Shown: positions 1-12,619, counted from the first letter of the stretch. The stretch is DNA of 64,000 nucleotides from Glandiceps talaboti (GCF_964340395.1 NC_135565.1:1813501-1877500), one strand, 5' to 3'. Numbers and translations are program-made. Notes: a model not told the origin generated them from the letters alone.

Positions 1-1100
1 TATATACCATCATAATAAATACCTAGTTATGTACCATCATAATAAATACCTAGTTATGTACCACCATAATAAATACCTAGTTATATACCATCATAATAAA
101 TACCTAGTTATATACCATCATAATAAATACCTAGTTATGTAGTATTATAATAAATACCTAGTTATATACCATCATAATAAATACCTAGTTATGTAGTACC
201 ATAATAAATACCTAGTTATGTAGTATCATAATAAATACCTAGTTATGTAGTACCATAATAAATACCTAGTTATGTAGTATCATAATAAATACCTAGTTAT
301 GTAGTACCATAATAAATACCTAGTTATGTAGTATCATAATAAATACCTAGTTATGTAGTATCATAATAAATACCTAGTTATGTAGTACCATAATAAATAC
401 CTAGTTATGTACCATCATAATAAATACCTAGTTATGTAGTACCATAATAAATACCTAGTTATGTAGTATCATAATAAATACCTAGTTATGTAGTATCATA
501 ATAAATACCTAGTTATGTAGTATCATAATAAATACCTAGTTATGTAGTATCATAATAAATACCTAGTTATGTACCATCATAATAAATACCTAGTTATGTA
601 GTATCATAATAAATACCTAGTTATGTACCATCATAATAAATACCTAGTTATGTACCATCATAATAAATACCTAGTTATGTACCATCATAATAAATACCTA
701 GTTATGTACCATCATAATAAATACCTAGTTATGTACCACCATAATAAATACCTAGTTATGTACCACCATAATAAATGACTAGTTATGTAGTATCATAATA
801 AATACCTAGTTATGTAGTATCATAATAAATACCTAGTTATGTACCATCATAATAAATACCTAGTTATGTACCATCATAATAAATACCTAGTTATGTACCA
901 TCATAATAAATGCCTAGTTATGTAGTATCATAATAAATGCCTAGTTATGTACCATCATAATAAATACCTAGTTATGTACCATCATAATAAATACCTAGTT
1001 ATGTACCACCATAATAAATACCTAGTTATGTACCATCATAATAAATACCTAGTTATGTACCATCATAATAAATACCTACTTATATACCACCATAATAAAT
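1..1100. repeat. 27-bp minisatellite, about 40 copies
   Basis: Tandem 27-bp units share the core AATAAATACCTAGTTATG and differ mainly in a short segment reading TACCATCAT or TAGTATCAT. The array starts before the window and stops about 40 bp downstream, on the minus strand, of the stop codon of the candidate gene that ends at 1138. The unit is a multiple of three, so a short open frame runs through the last copies; I do not regard it as coding. Confidence 0.95.
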
Positions 1101-1137
1101 GCAGTTGTTGGTTTCAAAAACCATCATAGCCATTACA

Positions 1138-1261
1138 TTAATATTGTTCATTTTCAATCAGCCAAGTTATCAGACCCTCCACCAATGTTGGTCTTTGGAC
1201 AAATGTTTTGTTGACATGTTGCCGAACATCATGATTTCTCAATTCAACATTAGGAATGTTA
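1138..1261 (-). CDS. Terminal exon of the candidate membrane-protein gene
   Basis: An acceptor ending TTGGTACAG is followed by one base and 40 codons, then TAA. The reading ends LVEGLITWLIENEQY and has an N-K-T sequon. The opposite strand is also open here (1099-1284), but only the minus reading has a good acceptor and joins exons in phase. Confidence 0.45.
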
Positions 1262-4200
1262 CTGTACCAACAAACATAGGATAGTAGTTATTCTTTATAG
1301 AACATGTAAACAAAATTCAATTATCAACAATATAAATGTCAAAACCGCACTTCCACAACCCTGAAATTAAACTGTGCTATATTTGTCATCAGTGGTCCGT
1401 ATCACGTACCATGTGTCAGACTTCCAAATAGTGTAACAATTTCTTCTAGGGGTACAGTGATGCCTCGATACTCATTACAATGTTATGATAATCGTGCCAA
1501 CATGCCTACTAGCTGTTACAATATTGCAATGCATGCTGATGTTATGTCGCCTATGTGACGATACGGTAGCACATGGAGAATGCACATAGAATTTGCACAT
1601 AGTATATGGAAGGCACATGCGTAGTCACTGCGCGCCGCAATGCATCCCTGGGAGAACCACCAATTTTTTTCGCATAGTATAAATGACAAGTATGCATACT
1701 AGTTAGACACCCAGTTAGCGGGCTACCTTGTAATACAAAACAGAATACAATAATTATCAATGCATCTGGTTTATACTCATTAATATTATCCTCAAAATTA
1801 CCTACAGCAGAACAATTCACACCAGATTTAAACTGAATGACTCCAGTAAGGAAATCACTAATTTTGCAAATTACTCATTAAAACTTTAAAAAGAAATTTT
1901 TTAAAAATACCGCCAATGGCGTTGTAGCACAACTGTACAGTTTTTTAAAATGTTTATCCATATGGTAGTCCATGCTTACAAGAAGTGTTCATTTGTTGAA
2001 TGACTATCCAGTTGCCTATCCAACCATGTTGCTATCTTTACGATATATGCTATCATTTGGCTGTTGCTATGGGCGTGGTCATGTTGTTAGATATATTTGC
2101 ATACATTTTTGTATGTTTTTGTTCACTTGTGTATGAATTCCTGATATTATCTTTGCAATATGCATGATCATTTAGCTGTTGCTATGGGTGTGGTCTTGTT
2201 GCTAGGCATATTTACATACATTTTTGAATGTTTATTCAATTGTCTATTAATCCCTGTTGTTATCATTGAAATATATGTGATAATTTGGCTGTTGCTATGG
2301 GCGTGGTCTTGTTGCTAGGCACATTTGCATAAATGTTTTGAATGTTTATTCATTTGTCTTTCTATTCCTGTTGTTATCTTTGCAATATACGTGATTATTT
2401 GGCTGTTGCTGTGGGCGAGGTCTTGTTGCTAGGCAAATTTACATACATTTTTTGAATGTTTATTCAATTGTCTATTAATCCCTGTTGTCACCTTTGTGAA
2501 ATACACAACCGTTTGGCTGTTGCTATGGGCGTGGTCATGGTTGCTAGGGTATTTGCATACATTTTTTGAATGTATACTCATTTGCCTACCAGATGATGTT
2601 GTTATTTGACCAAAATATACTGCCATTTGGTTGTTGCTAAGGGCGTGGTCATGGTGGCTAGGGCCAATTTCCTCAAAATGTTTTGAAGAAAATCTGCAGA
2701 ATAACACTTTCCGAAACATCTCACCAAGTTTCAGACTCAGTGACCACATACTTTTTGAGATATAAGTTTTTGACCAAAAATGAACATTCTTACACCTAAT
2801 TTGCATATCACTCATGAATCATTGTATACTTAATATTTCTTCGTCCATACATCCCAAGATGCATTCCCATTAAATTTCAGCCCAATCTGCTCAGTAGTTT
2901 TGGAATTATAGATTTTTAACCAAAATTGAGAATGACATAGTCCCCGCTATAATTGGGTTTTAAGGAATTATCACTACTCTGATCGCGCAACAACATTTGT
3001 GAACCTAAAACAAACAGACTTAGATATGTTGTGTGTGCTTGTTGGACATGGAATATGCCTCCAACAATAAAGGATTGCGGGGACTAAAAATCATTAATCA
3101 TGCAAATTCTTCATTAACGCTGTAAGGTACATCAACAAATTCTATAGGACAAATCACTTTGTTATGGTTAACGTATTTACTAAATTATATTGAAATTAAA
3201 GTATGCAGTCTTAAGATGCTGCTTAATTACTTGATTTCATTGATATGCAAATTTCCCTAATTCACAAGAACAGATCTCGCTCAAAAACAAATCAGGTCTA
3301 GCCATTACCTCAAGTATTATATGTACCAAATCTCAAGATAATTGAGCCAGCCGTTTTTAAGAAAATGATGACACATGTAGACACACACATGGACAGACAG
3401 ACGGACGGACGGACGGACAGACAGACAGACACACAGACAGACAAACGGACAGACATCGCCATTTTATGACCTCCCCCTTACGAGGGGGTAAAAATGAGTA
3501 ACAAGTGATGTATTGCCAAATATTAGAAAATCTGGAGTGTATAAAATGATGGAATATACTAATAAAATGACGTCATTTGAATGTAAAACAGAAACAGATT
3601 TACATATGAAAGTAATTGACTACTATGGATATTATATTTAATAGTACCTTGTGTGAATTACAAGACACACCATAAAAACTAATTGAATCATCGCAAATGG
3701 GGTATACAAGCGGTACTTAGAGAACCATCCAAAATACAATGGATTTGCAATGGAAATAAATTCTCCTCGTGGTAAAGGCATATAAAGTGATAAACATGAA
3801 GATAATACAAACATTTAGAGGAAATAGAATGTTATTTTGTCAAATAATTATGATGAAATAACAGAAATATGATTATACTTATTGGAAAATAAAAATGAAA
3901 TTAGACCATTATGTAAAAATTGTAAAAAGTCTTTTAAAAATAGTAATACATTGGGAAAACATGATATTAAAATGTAATATATAATAATAATGATATTAGT
4001 TAATGAAGAAATACTATGAGATATAAGTTGTTAAACGAATTCAAGAAAATATTTAAGATTTTATTTCTGAATTCTTTAATGTTTTCAGTCAGTATAGTTT
4101 ATTAATTCAAGTGTTTCCATTTCAGTACAGTGTAGTGTAGTAAATTTGATATCACTCAAATGTGATACCAAACATGATACCAACCAGATCTAAACTGAAA

Positions 4201-7200
4201 AATGATGACACAGACAGACACAGACAGACAGACATCGCAATTTCAATACCCCTTACGGGAGGTAAAAACACAATGCAATACAATACACACTTACAATTAC
4301 ATGCACATAGATTTAATTTCATGTATCAAAAGAAAACAGAATGAAAAATTTGTCTCCTAGTAAAATGGATTGAAGATATTTTGTGTGAATTTTAAATAAT
4401 GTGTCAATAAATAAACTGTGGTTATATGCAAATAGTTGTGATTGTTAACTCTTTCTTATTTTTTTAAAGATATTTTTGTTGAGAATACACTTTATACCAA
4501 ATTATTAAATACATACGCATGTTTTCCCATAGATACACTGTGCCTCCAATGGAATATGCTAACGTTACCATGCCAATCAGGGCCAAGATTGTCACTCCTA
4601 GTAGTATCTTCATTGGTATTATTATCAACTTTGGCTCATTTGATTCTTGTCCATGTTTTTGGTTAAGCTAAACAATATTGAAGACATTATTGTTATCAAC
4701 GTCTTGATGGTTAAGTGTTTTGATATTAGCATGTGGGTAAAGACTTAACACTACAATAGCATGTGGGTAAAGACTTAACACTACAAATTAACAATAGCAT
4801 GTGGGTAAAGACTTAACACTACAAATTAACAATAGCATGTGGGTAAGGACTTAACACTACAAATTAACAATAGCATGTGGGTAAGGACTTAACACTACAA
4901 ATTAACAATAGCATGTGGGTAAGGACTTAACACTACAAATAAACAATAGCATGTGGGTAAGGACTTAACACTACAAATTAACAATAGCATGTGGGTAAGG
5001 ACTTAACACTACAAATTAACAATAGCATGTGGGTAAAGACTTAACACTACATTAGCATGTGGGTAAGGACTTAACACTACAATAGCATGTGGGTAAAGAC
5101 TTAACACTACAAATTAACAATAGCATGTGGGTAAAGACTTAACACTACATTAGCATGTGGGTAAAGACTTAACACTACAATAGCATGTGGGTAAAGACTT
5201 AACACTACAATAGCATGTGGGTAAAGACTTAACACTACAAATTAACAATAGCATGTGGGTAAAGACTTAACACTACAAATTAACAATAGCATGTGGGTAA
5301 AGACTTAACACTACAAATTAACAATAGCATGTGGGTAAAGACTTAACACTACATTAGCATGTGGGTAAGGACTTAACACTACAATAGCATGTGGGTAAAG
5401 ACTTAACACTACAAATTAACAATAGCATGTGGGTAAAGACTTAACACTACATTAGCATGTGGGTAAAGACTTAACACTACAATAGCATGTGGGTAAAGAC
5501 TTAACACTACAATAGCATGTGGGTAAAGACTTAACACTACAATAGCATGTGGGTAAAGACTTAACACTACAAATTAACAATAGCATGTGGGTAAAGACTT
5601 AACACTACAAATTAACAATAGCATGTGGGTAAAGACTTAACACTACATTAGCATGTGGGTAAGGACTTAACACTACAAATTAACAATAGCATGTGGGTAA
5701 GGACTTAACACTACAAATAAACAATAACATGTGGGTAAAGACTTAACACAACAATAGCATGTGGGTAAAGACTTAACACTACATTAGCATGTGGGTAAAG
5801 ACTTAACACTACAAATTAACAATAGCATGTGGGTAAGGACTTAACACTACAAATTAACAATAGCATGTGGGTAAGGACTTAACACTACAAATAAACAATA
5901 GCATGTGGGCAAAGACTTAACACTACAAATTAACAATAGCATTTGGGTAAAGACTTAACACTACAATAGCATGTGGGTAAGGACTTAACACTACAAATTA
6001 ACAATAGCATGTGGGTAAGGACTTAACACTACAAATAAACAATAGCATGTGGGTAAAGACTTAACACAACAATAGCATGTGGGTAAAGACTTAACACTAC
6101 ATTAGCATGTGGGTAAAGACTTAACACTACAAATTAACAATAGCATGTGGGTAAGGACTTAACACTACAAATTAACAATAGCATGTGGGTAAGGACTTAA
6201 CACTACAAATAAACAATAGCATGTGGGCAAAGACTTAACACTACATTAGCATGTGGGTAAAGACTTAACACTACAAATTAACAATAGCATGTGGGTAAGG
6301 ACTTAACACTACAAATTAACAATAGCATGTGGGTAAGGACTTAACACTACAAATAAACAATAGCATGTGGGTAAGGACTTAACACTACAAATAAACAATA
6401 GCATTTGGGTAAAGACTTAACAGTAAAAAATAAACAATAGCATGTGGGTAAAGACTTAACACCACAAATAAACAATAGCATGTGGGTAAGGACTTAACAC
6501 TACAAATAAACAATAGCATGTGGGTAAGGACTTAACACTACAAATCAACAATAGCATGTGGGTAAGGACTTAACACTACAAATAAACAATAGCATTTGGG
6601 TAAAGACTTAACAGTAAAAAATAAACAATAGCATGTGGGTAAAGACTTAACACTACAAATAAACAATAGCATGTGGGTAATGACTTAACACTATAATAGC
6701 ATGTGGGCAAAGACTTAACACTACAAATAAACAATAGCATTTGGGTAAAGACTTAACACTACAAATAAACAATAGCATTTGGGTAAAGACTTAACACTAT
6801 AATAGCATGTGGGTAATGACTTAACACTACAAATAAACAATAGCATGTGGGTAAAGACTTAACACTACAAATAAACAATAGCATGTGGGCAAAGACTTAA
6901 CACTACAAATAAACAATAGCATGTGGGCAAAGACTTAACACTACAAATAAACAATAGCATGTGGGCAAAGACTTAACACTACAAATAAACAATAGCATTT
7001 GGGTAAAGACTTAACAGTAAAAAATAAACAATAGCATGTGGGTAAAGACTTAACACTACAAATAAACAATAGCATGTGGGTAAGGACTTAACACTACAAA
7101 TAAACAATAGCATGTGGGTAAGGACTTAACACTACAAATCAACAATAGCATGTGGGTAAGGACTTAACACTACAAATAAACAATAGCATGTGGGCAATGA

Positions 7201-9787
7201 CTTAACACTACAAATAAACAATAGCATGTGGGTAAGGACTTAACACTACAAATAAACAATAGCATGTGGGTAAGGACTTAACACTACAAATTAACAATAG
7301 CATGTGGGTAAAGACTTAACACTACAAATAAACAATAGCATGTGGGTAAAGACTTAACACTACAAATCAACAATAGCATGTGGCAAAGACTTAACACTAC
7401 AAATAAACAATAGCATGTGGGTAAAGACTTAACACTACAAATAAACAATAGCATGTGGGTAATGACTTAACACTACAAATAAACAATAGCATGTGGGTAA
7501 TGACTTAACACTACAAATAAACAATAGCATGTGGGTAATGACTTAACACTACAAATAAACAATAGCATGTGGGTAAAGACTTAACACTACAATAGCATGT
7601 GGGTAAAGACTTAACACTACAAATCAACAATAGCATGTGGCAAAGACTTAACACTACAAATCAACAATAGCATGTGGGCAAAGACTTAACACTACAAATC
7701 AACAATAGCATGTGGCAAAGACTTAACACTACAAATCAACAATAGCATGTGGGCAAAGACTTAACACTACAAATAAACAATAGCATGTGGGCAAAGACTT
7801 AACACTACAAATAAACAATAGCATGTGGGTAAAGACTTAACACTACAATAGCATGTGGGTAAAGACTTAACACTACAAATCAACAATAGCATGTGGCAAA
7901 GACTTAACACTACAAATCAACAATAGCATGTGGGCAAAGACTTAACACTACAAATCAACAATAGCATGTGGGCAAAGACTTAACACTACAAATAAACAAT
8001 AGCATGTGGGCAAAGACTTAACACTACAAATAAACAATAGCATGTGGGCAAAGACTTAACACTACAAATCAACAATAGCATGTGGGCAAAGACTTAACAC
8101 TACAAATCAACAACAATATATATGTACACACTACAGTTAGTAAATAAATATTTTTTTAAAAATTAATACTGACTGATTAAAAAATGGCAATATGTAGAAG
8201 TTTTAATAGAAAACTTTTAGTTGGTGGTTCACAACTTTTCAGAACACTCAATATACATTGTTTTGATTTTTGATTTTAATTATAATGATGACAAAACCTT
8301 TCCCTTTTTAGATTCAATTCCCTTTTTCTACAAAAATGTTGTTATTGCATGGCACAAAGCAGGCGGTGGATGTAACAACATTCCCAAGCCTAGTCACTTG
8401 GATATACGCAGTCAAATTATTTGGGGTAATGCGTATATATGTCATAATGGGACGTCTCTCTTTTATCCGGGTTGGATTAAATCTAATATTATTTATGTAC
8501 ATGATATTATTGACCAATATGGTGACTTCATAAAGCCTACTTGTTTGCTTCAAAAACTGCGGTACAAAACAAATTGGATAGCGGAATGGAATAAACTTGT
8601 GAACCTGATACCTAAACAATGGAAATTGGCATTGAAAGACACCCGTATCGACTATTTATGCAGAAGGAAATTCATGCTTGTCTATGGTAAACACTTTTCA
8701 CTTGAAGGAGACCTTGAAAATTTGTCTTCAAAATTTCTGTACAAAAATCTCTTGGCCCCTCGCATTACCGAGCCAATTTGTGAACATAGCTGGAATGGTC
8801 AATTGCAATTGTTCAGCAAAAGTCATTGGAGAATAATATGGACGAACCAAACGATTCTTCTATCACAAGACAGAAAATTGTCAGATTTTAATTTTAAAAT
8901 TATTCATAGAATTCTACCAAGTGGAATCAACCTTTGTCGCTGGAGAATAAGCAACAGCGACAAATGTAGTTCATGCAATGTACCGGACACATTTGAACAC
9001 ATGTTCCTTCAATGTCAAAGACTTGGTTTGTTCTGGGATCACGTTCAGACTCTTCTTAGTACGAAGCTGAACATACAAGTTATAATAGATTTTAATGTTA
9101 TTGTCTTTGGTTACAAACCACTGAGTGTCGCTCCAATAATTAGATTTATTAACATGGTGACTACTATTGCAAAATACTGCGTATTTGCGGCTTGGGCTAA
9201 TTTCAATAATGACCCACAAAATCCCAAATCGATCCCAAGCTATGACTTATTTCACAAATATCTATCTTTTATGTACAAAATAAATCAAACAAAGAAATGT
9301 ACTTATTTACCATTCTGGAAAAGATTATTATTTTGAGAGTGTACTATTGTTAACCTTTGTATTTGCTTTCAGTATGACAAACACTTTTATTCGGGGCAGT
9401 GCTTTTTTGACGGATTAATTTATATTTATTTGTTACGAACTGTAACTATTTTGTTGTATGTATATTTATTTTTTCCAGTTTGCTTGTGATATGTAAAATG
9501 TTTTTGACAGAGCAGTTATGTAAATAAAAAAAAAAAAAAATAAAAAAAAAAAAAAATATACATTGTACTGTAGCAGCTAATATTATAGCTCTGGTTAATG
9601 ACTTCTAGACATAAAATGCTATATCTTTATATGTCAGCAAAATGCAATATCTATAGTATACAAAATGAAATCACAATGGGATATCTTAGCTGAAATAAAT
9701 AATTAAAGTTGAATGATAGGAGAACTGAGAACTGTGACAATATCGACTTACATTATTGATGTTGCCTGTGACATTGTTACCATTCAT
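1138..9787 (-). CDS. Candidate multi-exon gene for a small membrane protein (unidentified)
   Basis: I assembled this gene from exons with matching phases. Exon 1 is 9787-9752 (ATG, 12 codons, perfect GTAAGT donor, phase 0). Exon 2 is 4667-4517 (starts in phase 0 and ends in phase 1 at GTATGT). Exon 3 is 3765-3648 (phase 1 in, phase 2 out). An exon at about 1857-1727 enters in phase 2, and the terminal exon is 1261-1138 (phase 2 in, stop TAA). The product starts MNGNNVTGNINN and has hydrophobic segments ILLGVTILALIGMVTLAYS (exon 2), FAMIQLVFMVCLVIH (exon 3) and possibly ALIIIVFCFVLQ (fourth exon), so a multi-pass membrane protein is likely. I do not recognise the family. The junction between the fourth exon and the terminal exon does not close in phase, so a donor is misplaced or one exon is missing. 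Intron 1 contains a 3.4 kb satellite and a LINE. Confidence 0.45.
1727..1857 (-). CDS. Internal exon of the candidate membrane-protein gene
   Basis: The minus frame reads on from an AG at 1859-1858 and contains FKSGVNCSAVGNFEDNINEY followed by a hydrophobic run. A second possible acceptor (CATTCAG) lies at 1833-1834. Possible donors are GTATTC after 1749 and GTAGCC after 1727. The coding character is persuasive but the ends are uncertain. Confidence 0.35.
1912..2930 (+). repeat. Dispersed repeat family A, copy 1
   Basis: This copy begins near GCCAATGGCGTTGTAGCAC and contains several degenerate subrepeats of about 110 bp, each with the string GGCTGTTGCTATGGGCGTGG. A unique part follows with the phrase ATTTGCATATCACT. 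The same order recurs at 13.1, 20.6, 23.4, 28.2 and 53.9 kb, always in this orientation. No open reading frame is present, so it is non-autonomous. Confidence 0.85.
2930..3494 (+). repeat. Second dispersed repeat ending in ACGG/ACAG microsatellite and a short hairpin
   Basis: AT-rich repeat-like sequence runs into (ACGG)n/(ACAG)n at about 3385-3450. It ends with CCCCC-TTACGA-GGGGG, a five-base-pair hairpin. A related tail (ACAG run, then GACATCGCAATTTC and CCCCTTACGGGAGG) occurs at 4195-4270, which suggests a shared element terminus. Confidence 0.6.
3648..3765 (-). CDS. Exon 3 of the candidate membrane-protein gene
   Basis: The frame contains EFISIANPLYFGWFSKYRLY followed by TPFAMIQLVFMVCLVIHT, a likely transmembrane helix. 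The donor is CACAAG|GTACTA. The acceptor ends ACCACGAG; a second AG three bases on would change only one residue and keep the phase. No longer ORF exists here because the exon is short. Confidence 0.5.
4135..4275 (+). repeat. Tail of a dispersed repeat with ACAG microsatellite
   Basis: This short copy of the tail seen at 3340-3494 has an AAAATGATGACACA lead-in, ACAG units, ACATCGCAATTTCA and a CCCCTTACGGGAGG hairpin remnant. It has no coding content. Confidence 0.55.
4517..4667 (-). CDS. Exon 2 of the candidate membrane-protein gene (transmembrane helix)
   Basis: The acceptor ends TATTGTTTAG and the donor is ACATGC|GTATGT. The 50 codons encode a polar start (LNQKHGQESNEPK) and then a strong hydrophobic helix (residues about 31-55 of the model). 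The start phase matches the phase-0 donor of the ATG exon at 9752, 5 kb upstream across a satellite and a LINE. Confidence 0.5.
4735..8110. repeat. 29/38-bp satellite, about 95 copies
   Basis: Units contain AGCATGTGGGTAAAGACTTA followed by ACACTAC. They come in a short form (29-30 bp) and a long form with an added AAATTAACA or AAATAAACA spacer (38 bp). Blocks of mixed short and long units repeat as higher-order segments, for example around 5040-5640. The array lies inside intron 1 of the candidate minus-strand gene and abuts a LINE insertion at its right edge. Confidence 0.95.
8115..9556 (+). mobile_element. 5'-truncated non-LTR retrotransposon (LINE) 3' end
   Basis: This is the C-terminal part of a LINE ORF2, a short 3' UTR and an A-rich tail at about 9525-9556 (two runs of A separated by T). 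The left end falls right at the boundary of the 29/38-bp satellite. 5' truncation with a 3' poly(A) is the usual outcome of target-primed reverse transcription. It lies antisense inside intron 1 of the candidate gene at 1138-9787. Confidence 0.85.
8221..9336 (+). pseudogene. LINE ORF2 C-terminus with zinc-knuckle (zf-RVT type) region
   Basis: An open frame of about 370 codons has no natural start; it opens after a TAG. It carries no reverse-transcriptase catalytic motif. Toward its end is KCSSCNVPDTFEHMFLQC, a C-x2-C-x7-H-x4-C arrangement typical of the reverse-transcriptase zinc-binding region, preceded by LSDFNFKIIHRILPSG. The absence of internal stops over 1.1 kb suggests a recent insertion. 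It cannot transpose by itself because the endonuclease and polymerase parts are missing. Confidence 0.85.
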
Positions 9788-10740
9788 TGTTATCCAAATT
9801 ATACCTCAAATCACATCTATACAAGTGTCATGAGAAAGATGGAACCAATTTAAAGTGAGCACTGCAGTACGTCTTGTGGAAGGTAGTGGACGTTCAATTG
9901 ATATAGCACTACACTTGTACGTCTGGTGAAAGGTAGTGAACGTTCAATTCATATAGCTATATCTTGCTTGCTTTCTGATCCATACTTTATAGACAACATA
10001 TGCTTCCGAGGCATATGTACAGGATTCTTAGTAAACTTTCCAGTAGCCAATAGGTAAGTAGTATACAGTAGCTCAAGGCACTACATGTATTAAAGGTTTA
10101 AGCTATAATTCTTGTATTGTTGTGTTGGAATTAAAGCTTAAATAAAACTCATGTAGGATTTACATTGGTCGACCTCAAGAAAAAAAGATAGGGGGGGGGG
10201 GGGCACGGCCTAGCTGCTGTAAAATGTTGTTGTTGAAATCATAGAGTAACCCTCAGGTAGACAAACTTGCCAAATTTTACACACAGCACAGAATTCTGCA
10301 AAAATGGAAGTTGAGCTAGTTTCACATATTTGGCATGATTATAATATATGCCATTTCACTCCCTTGTATACGTATTCTGTAAAAGGTATACAAAAGTGTG
10401 CATTTTTTAAATGAACAATGTCTAAGAAAAGTGGTTGATGGGAATGTAATACCTGGTACTTATAAATGTTTTTGTTCTATAAGAGAAAAATAAACAGTAA
10501 TAAAACAAAAAAATACTTGATTGCTTGGGCAGATTCTTGAAATGGTTACCTCTCTGTATTAACAGTGTGAATTCTGTTGTTAATAATGTGATCAGTGTCA
10601 GACTGAGGTTGTGTGTGTGTGTGAAGACAGAAAACGAGTTCCTGCAGACCGTTTCTTGATGCTTAGAAAGTCTCCCTGTCTCAACAATCCATGATGTTTG
10701 GCAAAATATGATCAATTTATGAAAAGTTTGTATGATGTCA
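9557..10740. other. Low-information stretch holding one short candidate exon
   Basis: Apart from the 36-bp candidate first exon at 9752-9787, I see no gene. There is a duplicated phrase around ACTTGTACGTCTGGTGAAAG (9845-9950), a G-run at about 10190-10203 inside what may be a dispersed element, and AT-rich filler. Confidence 0.6.
9752..9787 (-). CDS. First coding exon of the candidate membrane-protein gene
   Basis: ATG opens 12 codons (MNGNNVTGNINN, with an N-V-T sequon) that end exactly at a consensus donor GTAAGT. The phase is 0, matching exon 2 at 4667. The evidence rests on the donor and the phase match, because the exon is too short for composition to be informative. Confidence 0.4.
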
Positions 10741-10774
10741 GCAAAAGTTAGATCAGTCGCCAGTCATCGACTAA

Positions 10775-11053
10775 CAGATCAATGGATCTCCTATTTTCTT
10801 TATAGGAATAAGTGTTGTAATGATATGTTTCCAATCTGTTGGCACATGTCTACCTTTAATTGGTAATACATCTGAATATTGGGGCAAGTTTCCCCTTCTG
10901 TTGTTTAATCTTATCATACATAACCCTGTCTGATCCTGGAGATTTACGGCTAGGAAGACTATTACTGGCAGTCAGGATCTCCTCATCACTGAATGGATCA
11001 GTTGATGGTGTCCATCTGGGTTGACAGATGTCAATGTTGGACCAAGGCACCAA
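10775..11053 (-). pseudogene. Reverse-transcriptase fragment of a non-LTR retrotransposon
   Basis: The minus frame reads DPFSDEEILTASNSLPSRKS followed by PGSDRVMYDKIKQ, matching the N-terminal reverse-transcriptase region of LINEs. It then breaks frame and continues as VPTDWKHIITTLIPIKKIGD before stops. The frame change and stops mark it as dead. It belongs to a different element from the 8.1-9.6 kb LINE, which is on the other strand. Confidence 0.7.
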
Positions 11054-11499
11054 TTGGTGCTTGTTTCAATTAACACTTACACTTTTCTTTGAACCGTTTC
11101 TGAATTATTTGTGTATCAATTGAACATGTTTGTTTATCACACACACACACACACACACACAACCTCAGTTCAATTATCCTTAAGAAAGTTCTCTTCATGT
11201 TATATTTAGTATCATCTTGTCTGAAAGAGATCTTGGACAGTGAAGTGTTATTTGATGGCCATGAATGAGAAAAGGCAGCTATAGCACATGCATGTAAGTA
11301 AAGCGATACTCAGGAGGCAGGGATATAGAATTAGCAAACCCCTTACCTTCATGACATTGTCACACTTATTCAATCGATAACACACAAATGAAACCAACAG
11401 AAAATACTTGTAAATAGATTTTAATGAATATTATGGAATTGAAACTGATTTTGACAAAGCTTCATAAAAGCCATAATCCCATTTCAACTTAATATTCTG

Positions 11500-12440
11500 A
11501 ATTTTATTTTTAAAAAGGTATGGTGGCCAGGTCACAAAATAAAGTGATGCACCTAGTGAGCTCTGGTATTTGATGATTGTGAGAAGCTATACATATTAGA
11601 TGTGCATCAGAATATTTTAAACATTTTGGGTCATTTGACCTTGAAAATATAGGCCATGGTCAAAGTTCAAGGTCCAATTAGAAAGTTCATTATAGTTGAC
11701 ATGGTGTAGACATTCAAATGAAGTTTCTATCTACTTATAGCTTCCAGTAGAGTTTGTGGGAAAAAATTTGATTTTTGGGATGAATATGGCTGGCATTTAG
11801 TCATTATTTGGGAAATCATAATCAACGTGACCATTGCCTTCCTCATGACAAAAGTGCATATATAGACCACTGTATCTAACATTTTATCTGATTGTGCCAG
11901 GTTTGGTTGAAATCAACATGTGTAACAATTTTCAACACTGATGGTGCTGAGGCACAGCTTAATATACCGGTAGGTGTTGGTACTTCCAGAGTTAGTGGGC
12001 ATATACCGGTAGGTGTTGGTACTTCCAGAGTTAGTGGGCATATACCGGTAGGTGTTGGTACTTCCAGAGTTAGTGGGCATATACCGGTAGGTGTTGGTAC
12101 TTCCAGAGTTAGTGGGCATATACCGGTAGGTGTTGGTACTTCCAGAGTTAGTGGGCAAAATGTGAATTTTTACAAAAAATATGGCTACTGTTCAACATAC
12201 TTGTGAAGGTCAAAGGTCACAAAGGTCACAAAATATAGTTGCATATATATACTGACTATATCATCTGACATTTGTGCCAGATTTGGCTGAATTTGGTCCA
12301 TGCATGTCTGAGATACAGCAGATAATGGATGGATGAACGCACGAATACACACACGCGCACGGATGGACAAAATGCAGTAGTCTCCACTGGGCTTTGCCCA
12401 TTGACAACTATGAATAAATTGAGGAGCTGATAAAAAGCCA
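11500..12440 (+). repeat. Dispersed repeat interrupted by a five-copy minisatellite
   Basis: Low-complexity prose-like repeat contains TTTGGGTCATTTGACCTTG and AAGGTCAAAGGTCACAAAGG and ends near a GGATGGATG stretch. It has no ORF of its own. The 39-bp array at 11965-12158 splits it. Confidence 0.5.
11965..12158. repeat. 39-bp minisatellite, 5 near-perfect copies
   Basis: Units contain ATACCGGTAGGTGTTGGTAC and TTCCAGAGTTAGTGGGC. The copies are virtually identical, which implies recent expansion. Because 39 is a multiple of three and the unit lacks stops, both strands are open across it; that is a by-product of the period. Confidence 0.95.
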
Positions 12441-12619
12441 TGGGGGATCTGATAAGACATTTAGATGAATTATATACTAGTAGTTACAAAAGGCAGTGAA
12501 TAGAGTTTGGATAAAATGTCTGTAAACTGTATCCTATAAAACCCCAGAATAACAATTAAATGAAACATTGTAATACTCTTAACACAGTGTCTGTTTATAT
12601 ATTTTCACTGTTATCTACA

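Noticed and set aside
1099-1284. Plus-strand ORF starting with a signal-peptide-like sequence
   Set aside because: It overlaps the minus-strand terminal exon, which has a splice acceptor and in-phase partners. The start also lies at the edge of the satellite. Not fully excluded.
4442-4666. Plus-strand hydrophobic ORF
   Set aside because: It is the antisense image of the minus-strand transmembrane exon, which has better splice sites and phase links.
4735-8110. Possible CRISPR-like array (regular repeats with short and long spacing)
   Set aside because: The spacing sequence is itself repeated (AAATTAACA/AAATAAACA), there are no unique spacers and no cas genes, and the genome is eukaryotic. 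It is a satellite.
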